This document shows, one piece after another, positions 5,366-7,955 of a stretch of 7,955 nucleotides of DNA. Every line of letters starts with the position of its first letter. The first letter of the stretch is position 1. Under the pieces are notes generated by a model. It was not told the DNA's origin, ran no database searches, and worked only from the letters and a program-made list of their open reading frames with translations. The stretch covers positions 1-7,955 of the forward strand of contig JACMKV010000145.1 in the NCBI GenBank assembly GCA_014379915.1, read 5' to 3'. The translations under genes and the position numbers were made by a program. This stretch comes from Burkholderiales bacterium. Lineage in GTDB: Bacteria; Pseudomonadota; Gammaproteobacteria; Burkholderiales; JACMKV01.

Positions 5366-6336
5366 AATACAAGGACTACTACGAAGTGATGGGCGTGGCG
5401 CGTGACGCCAGTCAGGACGACATCAAAAAGGCGTATCGCAAGCTCGCGCGTAAATACCATCCTGACGTCTCCAGAGAAGCCGGCAGCGAAGAGAAGTTCA
5501 AGGAAGTCGGCGAGGCTTATGAGGTGCTGAAAGATGCGGAAAAGCGCGCGGCTTACGATCAGCTCGGCAGGCATCGCGCCGGTCAGGATTTCAGTCCGCC
5601 GCCGGATTGGGAGCGCCAGTATGCGCAGCGCGGCACCGCCGACGACCTCGGCGGCATCGATCTCGGCGATTTGTTTTCCGGAATTTTCGGCGGCGGAAAT
5701 CGCGGCGCGCGCGGGACGCGAGATGCGCGCGGGACGCGAGATGCCGGCGCCCGCGGTTTCGCCATGCGCGGTCAGGATTTCGAGGTCGGCATCGAACTGG
5801 ATCTGAAAGACGCATTCCAGGGGACCGAGATCAGTCTCGAGCTGGCGATGCCTGGAATGACAAGCGAAGGCGGCCTGCGCCGCGCCAGCAAAACCGTCAA
5901 AGTCCGCGTGCCGAAGGGCGTGATCGACGGTCAGAAAATGCGTGTTCCGGGCAAGGGCGGACCCGGAGTCGGCGATGGGCCGAACGGCGATTTGTATCTG
6001 AACATAAGCTTGCGCCCCCACCGATGGTTCAAGCCGAACGGCAGCGATCTCTATATCGAACTGCCGATCGCGCCGTGGGAAGCGGCGCTCGGCGCAAGTG
6101 TTGAAGTGCCGACCATGGACGGCAGGGTGCGCGTGAAGATCGCGCCAGGCGCGCGCCCCGGACAGAAACTGCGCGTCGCCGGCCGCGGCTTGCCCAGGCC
6201 CGGCGCCGCTGCCGGAGATCTGTATGCCGTTTTGCAAATCGTTCCGCCGGCGCAGTTGAGCGCGCGCGAGAAAGCGCTGTTCGCCGAGTTGGCGCAGGCA
6301 TCGTCATTCGATCCACGCGCGCATTTCGACAGCTAG
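5362..6336 (+). CDS. cbpA: CbpA-type J-domain co-chaperone
   Basis: A 324-residue class II DnaJ homologue that stimulates DnaK ATPase and, in E. coli, also binds curved DNA. The J domain is at 1-70, with HPD at 33-35 and the basic helix II KKAYRKLARKYH. A Gly-rich linker (about 96-135, LGDLFSGIFGGG) leads to two C-terminal substrate-binding domains (about 137-310) containing VRVPKGVIDGQKMRVPGKGG and DLYLNISLRPHRWF. There are no CxxCxGxG zinc repeats, separating it from DnaJ itself. The frame is open upstream to 4882, but the start at 5362 matches the family N-terminus (MKYKDYYEVMGV) and overlaps the hydrolase stop by 4 bp. The linker holds an in-frame 18-bp tandem duplication giving ARGTRD twice. 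cbpM follows 31 bp later, confirming CbpA over other J proteins. Confidence 0.95.
   Translation: MKYKDYYEVMGVARDASQDDIKKAYRKLARKYHPDVSREAGSEEKFKEVGEAYEVLKDAEKRAAYDQLGRHRAGQDFSPPPDWERQYAQRGTADDLGGIDLGDLFSGIFGGGNRGARGTRDARGTRDAGARGFAMRGQDFEVGIELDLKDAFQGTEISLELAMPGMTSEGGLRRASKTVKVRVPKGVIDGQKMRVPGKGGPGVGDGPNGDLYLNISLRPHRWFKPNGSDLYIELPIAPWEAALGASVEVPTMDGRVRVKIAPGARPGQKLRVAGRGLPRPGAAAGDLYAVLQIVPPAQLSAREKALFAELAQASSFDPRAHFDS
5707..5742 (+). repeat. Perfect 18-bp tandem duplication in the cbpA linker
   Basis: The 18-bp unit beginning GCGCGCGGGACG and ending CGAGAT occurs at 5707-5724 and identically at 5725-5742. It encodes residues ARGTRD at 116-121 and 122-127 of CbpA and keeps the frame. Perfect identity suggests a recent slippage duplication in the flexible linker, where length change is tolerated. 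Confidence 0.9.
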
Positions 6337-6367
6337 CGCGGCGAGCGACTTCTGGAGGAACATCAGC

Positions 6368-6739
6368 ATGGCAGACCGGACAGCAAGCGAAAAGGAACGA
6401 GGCAAAAAAGATCGAGCTAAAAATGATCGAGCGGATGCGGAGAGTCTGCTGCTCGATGAAAGTTCGTGCATCACGTTCGTCGAACTGCAGCGCGCTTCAG
6501 GGCTGAGCGAGACCGAGATCACCGAGCTCGTCGAAATCGGGGTATTCGAACAATCGACGCGCGATAACGTCAACTGGGTATTCAGTTCGCGCTGCATCAG
6601 CCAGGCGCGCACGGCGCTGCGCTTGCGCAACGATTTCGAACTCAACACGGAAGGTGTCGCGCTCGCGCTGACCTACCTAGAACGCATCCGCGAGCTCGAG
6701 GGCAGGCTGCACGAGCTCGAATGCCAATTGCTCAAGTAG
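6368..6739 (+). CDS. cbpM: Chaperone modulatory protein CbpM
   Basis: A 123-residue MerR-like small protein that binds the J domain of CbpA and inhibits its co-chaperone and DNA-binding activities. The core (about 34-123) aligns by eye along its whole length with E. coli CbpM: a helix-turn-helix-like ITFVELQRASGLSETEITEL, then VEIGVFEQ, NVNWVF, RTALRLRNDFELN, the VALALTYLERIREL segment and a coiled-coil-like Leu/Glu end. The first 30 residues are an extra, highly charged Lys/Arg/Asp/Glu tail not found in the 101-residue E. coli protein. The start at 6368 is well supported by TGGAGGA nine nucleotides upstream. It lies 31 bp after cbpA, and its end overlaps the DUF3025 gene by 19 bp. Confidence 0.9.
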   Translation: MADRTASEKERGKKDRAKNDRADAESLLLDESSCITFVELQRASGLSETEITELVEIGVFEQSTRDNVNWVFSSRCISQARTALRLRNDFELNTEGVALALTYLERIRELEGRLHELECQLLK

Positions 6740-7554
6740 GGCGCAAGACGCCGACGTGGCTGCCGGATCGCGTGACCGGCCCGCCGATGTTTGCGCCTCT
6801 GGCGGAATTTGCAGGCTTGTTGCCCGGCGATCGCTGGCCGCACGTCGAGCAGCTATCCGGATTGGCAGCGCGGCGCGCGATCACGGTACGATCCGGCAAG
6901 CGGCTGCGCTTCGTCGCGCAGGACGCTGAGGCCGCCCGGCCTTACGAAGCGCGCATCTTTGCGCACGGCGAAGTGCAGACACGTACGGAAAATTGGCACG
7001 ATCTGTTCAATGCGCTGGTCTGGCTGGCCTTTCCTGAAATCAAGGCCGTCCTGAATGCGCGTCATCATGCCGAACTGCAGGCGCGTGTCGCGCACGAATC
7101 GAGAAACCGCGGCCCGCTTCGCGATGCGCTGACGCTATTCGACGAATCCGGTGTCATCGTCGCATGCGCGAATCCCGAACTCGCGCGTCTGCTGCACGAA
7201 TTCCGCTGGAAGGAATTGTTCTGGGCGCGGCGCGCTGAAACGGTAGCCGACGTGCGTTTTTTCGTGTTTGGCCATGCGCTGTACGAAAAAGCGCTTGCGC
7301 CGTATCCCGGCATGACCGGGCACGCTGTCATGCTCGACGTCGATCGCGGGTTCATGCAGCTCGCGATGGCTGCACAGCGTGTTGTGCTGGATGAAAGGCT
7401 GGCTGATTATTTTTCCAGCGAAGCATTGAACAAACGCGCGTTCTCGCCGCTGCCGCTGCTCGGCGTTCCGGGCTGGGCCGAGGAAAACGCACACGAGTGC
7501 TATTACGACAATGGCGCCTATTTCCGGTCGGGGCGAAGAACGCGCGGCGGTTGA
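6721..7554 (+). CDS. DUF3025 family protein
   Basis: A 277-residue cytoplasmic protein of DUF3025, a family of unknown function common in betaproteobacteria. Family landmarks are WHDLFNALVWLAFPEIKAVLNARH (92-115), RDALTLFDESGV (134-145), FRWKELFWARR (161-171), FFVFGHALYEKAL (180-192), the PGMTGHAV turn (196-203) and the ending SPLPLLGVPGWAEEN with YYDNGAYFRSGRR. Conserved His, Asp, Trp and Glu residues could suggest an enzyme, but no known active site is recognisable. I use the ATG at 6721, which overlaps the end of cbpM; an internal ATG at 6787 (MFAPLAEF) is possible, but the preceding W and PP residues look family-like. The overlap implies co-transcription and perhaps coupling with cbpM, hinting at a link to the chaperone operon, which is only positional. 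Confidence 0.88.
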   Translation: MPIAQVGRKTPTWLPDRVTGPPMFAPLAEFAGLLPGDRWPHVEQLSGLAARRAITVRSGKRLRFVAQDAEAARPYEARIFAHGEVQTRTENWHDLFNALVWLAFPEIKAVLNARHHAELQARVAHESRNRGPLRDALTLFDESGVIVACANPELARLLHEFRWKELFWARRAETVADVRFFVFGHALYEKALAPYPGMTGHAVMLDVDRGFMQLAMAAQRVVLDERLADYFSSEALNKRAFSPLPLLGVPGWAEENAHECYYDNGAYFRSGRRTRGG

Positions 7555-7627
7555 TGGATGTATGAAATCCAATAGATGTGTCACTCTCAAGCAACAGCGC
7601 TGCCATCAAGCGGTAACGGAAGCCGGC

Positions 7628-7686
7628 TAAGCTCCCTGGCATGGACGCAAAGTCCGGCGAGGTCCAGTGAAACCCCAAGGAGCTTA
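7628..7686 (+). promoter_or_regulatory. Structured leader sequestering the glpQ ribosome-binding site
   Basis: TAAGCTCC (7628-7635) is the perfect complement of GGAGCTTA (7679-7686), which contains the glpQ Shine-Dalgarno GGAG. TGG (7637-7639) with CCA (7675-7677) extends the stem past one mismatch. Inside, GGAC (7643-7646) and GTCC (7652-7655) form a small hairpin with a GCAAA loop. Competing pairings exist: CTGG 7636-7639 with CCAG 7664-7667, and GCCGG 7622-7626 with CCGGC 7654-7658. This suggests translational control by an RNA switch or by a bound factor. I cannot assign it to a named riboswitch class. Confidence 0.5.
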
Positions 7687-7688
7687 TG

Positions 7689-7955
7689 ATGGTGAAATCC
7701 GTTCCAGCCATGATCGTTTTCGCGGCGTTGATGCTGACGAGTTTTACGCTAAGCGCAGTAGACAACTTGAGTCCGAACCAAAACGCGCGCGCCGAAAATA
7801 AGGCGGCTGCTCATTCCAATGCATCGAAGTCAACGCCGATCGTGATCGCCCACCGCGGCGCTTCCGGCTACGTTCCCGAGCACACGCTGGCCGCGTACAG
7901 CATCGCCATCCTGCAGGGCGCGGACTTCATCGAACCCGATCTCGTCATGACCAAA
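7689..7955 (+). CDS. glpQ: GlpQ-type glycerophosphodiester phosphodiesterase, 5' part
   Basis: The first 89 residues of a secreted phosphodiesterase that cleaves glycerophosphodiesters to glycerol-3-phosphate and an alcohol, used for lipid turnover and for carbon or phosphate supply. An N-terminal signal peptide (VKSVPAMIVFAALMLTSFTLSA, cleavage likely after about residue 23) is followed by a short Asn/Ala-rich stretch and then the GDPD start: VIAHRGASGYVPEHTLAAYS with the catalytic HRG histidine at 55, and GADFIEPDLVMTK carrying the metal-binding Glu and Asp. This matches periplasmic GlpQ closely rather than cytoplasmic UgpQ. The frame is open to the window end. AAGGAG at 7677-7682 is six nucleotides from the ATG at 7689 and only three from the ATG at 7686, so I prefer 7689. 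The Shine-Dalgarno is in a predicted stem. Confidence 0.9.
   Translation, partial: MVKSVPAMIVFAALMLTSFTLSAVDNLSPNQNARAENKAAAHSNASKSTPIVIAHRGASGYVPEHTLAAYSIAILQGADFIEPDLVMTK

Noticed and set aside
5296..6237. Long 313-codon open frame antisense to cbpA
   Set aside because: It lies opposite a certain gene in GC-rich DNA, has no recognisable domain and no Shine-Dalgarno; it is a codon-bias shadow.
7551..7578. TTGATG...TAGATG as a sigma70 promoter for glpQ
   Set aside because: Only four of six and three of six matches with a 16-bp spacer; too weak to annotate.
7640..7680. Resemblance of GGACGCAAAGTCC to the conserved CGCAAAG core of the cyclic di-GMP-I riboswitch
   Set aside because: The other conserved parts (the GNRA-capped stem before it, the following GGCCU segment and its second helix) are not found in order around it, so only the short core matches.

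Overview
The window is GC-rich (by eye about 60%) and reads as chromosomal DNA of a betaproteobacterium. This rests on a DUF3025 protein of the betaproteobacterial type, a PduO-type adenosyltransferase with the N-terminus usual in that group, a cbpA-cbpM pair, and dispersed repeats of a kind I associate with beta- and gammaproteobacteria. Genus cannot be fixed from the sequence. No rRNA, tRNA, CRISPR array, transposase gene or phage gene is visible.

Layout. Positions 1-230 hold no gene but contain three different repeats, including what looks like the end of a lost insertion sequence. A leftward operon then runs from a clear sigma70-type promoter (2177-2149): cob(I)alamin adenosyltransferase (2113-1544), an ECF sigma factor (1547-960, ATGA overlap) and an RskA-like membrane anti-sigma factor (938-231). 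A roughly 144-bp element with 13-bp perfect terminal inverted repeats fills most of the gap upstream. It lies just downstream of the leftward inorganic pyrophosphatase gene ppa (2892-2344). Divergent from ppa is a rightward FIST-domain protein (3010-4155), which converges on a small leftward CsbD-family gene (4387-4205).

The CsbD gene is preceded by a sequence resembling an ECF/sigmaE promoter (GAACTT-N16-TCTAAT) and a 17-bp perfect palindrome at the expected transcription start. Divergent from it starts a tightly packed rightward cluster: membrane-anchored alpha/beta hydrolase (4490-5365), cbpA (5362-6336, ATGA overlap), cbpM (6368-6739) and a DUF3025 gene (6721-7554, overlapping cbpM). After a 134-bp gap comes the start of a secreted GlpQ-type glycerophosphodiester phosphodiesterase (7689 to the window end, truncated). 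Its Shine-Dalgarno sequence lies in a strong, apparently refoldable RNA stem.

How the genes fit together. The theme is envelope and general stress. An ECF sigma/anti-sigma pair senses a signal at the membrane; CsbD proteins are stress-induced; CbpA is an Hsp70 co-chaperone held in check by CbpM. The promoter-like sequence in front of the CsbD gene makes it a candidate target of an ECF sigma factor, possibly the one encoded here, but that link is inference. The points most worth following up are the glpQ leader structure, the CsbD promoter/operator region, and the co-transcription of a B12 adenosyltransferase with the sigma factor module. I found no clearly new multi-gene system.
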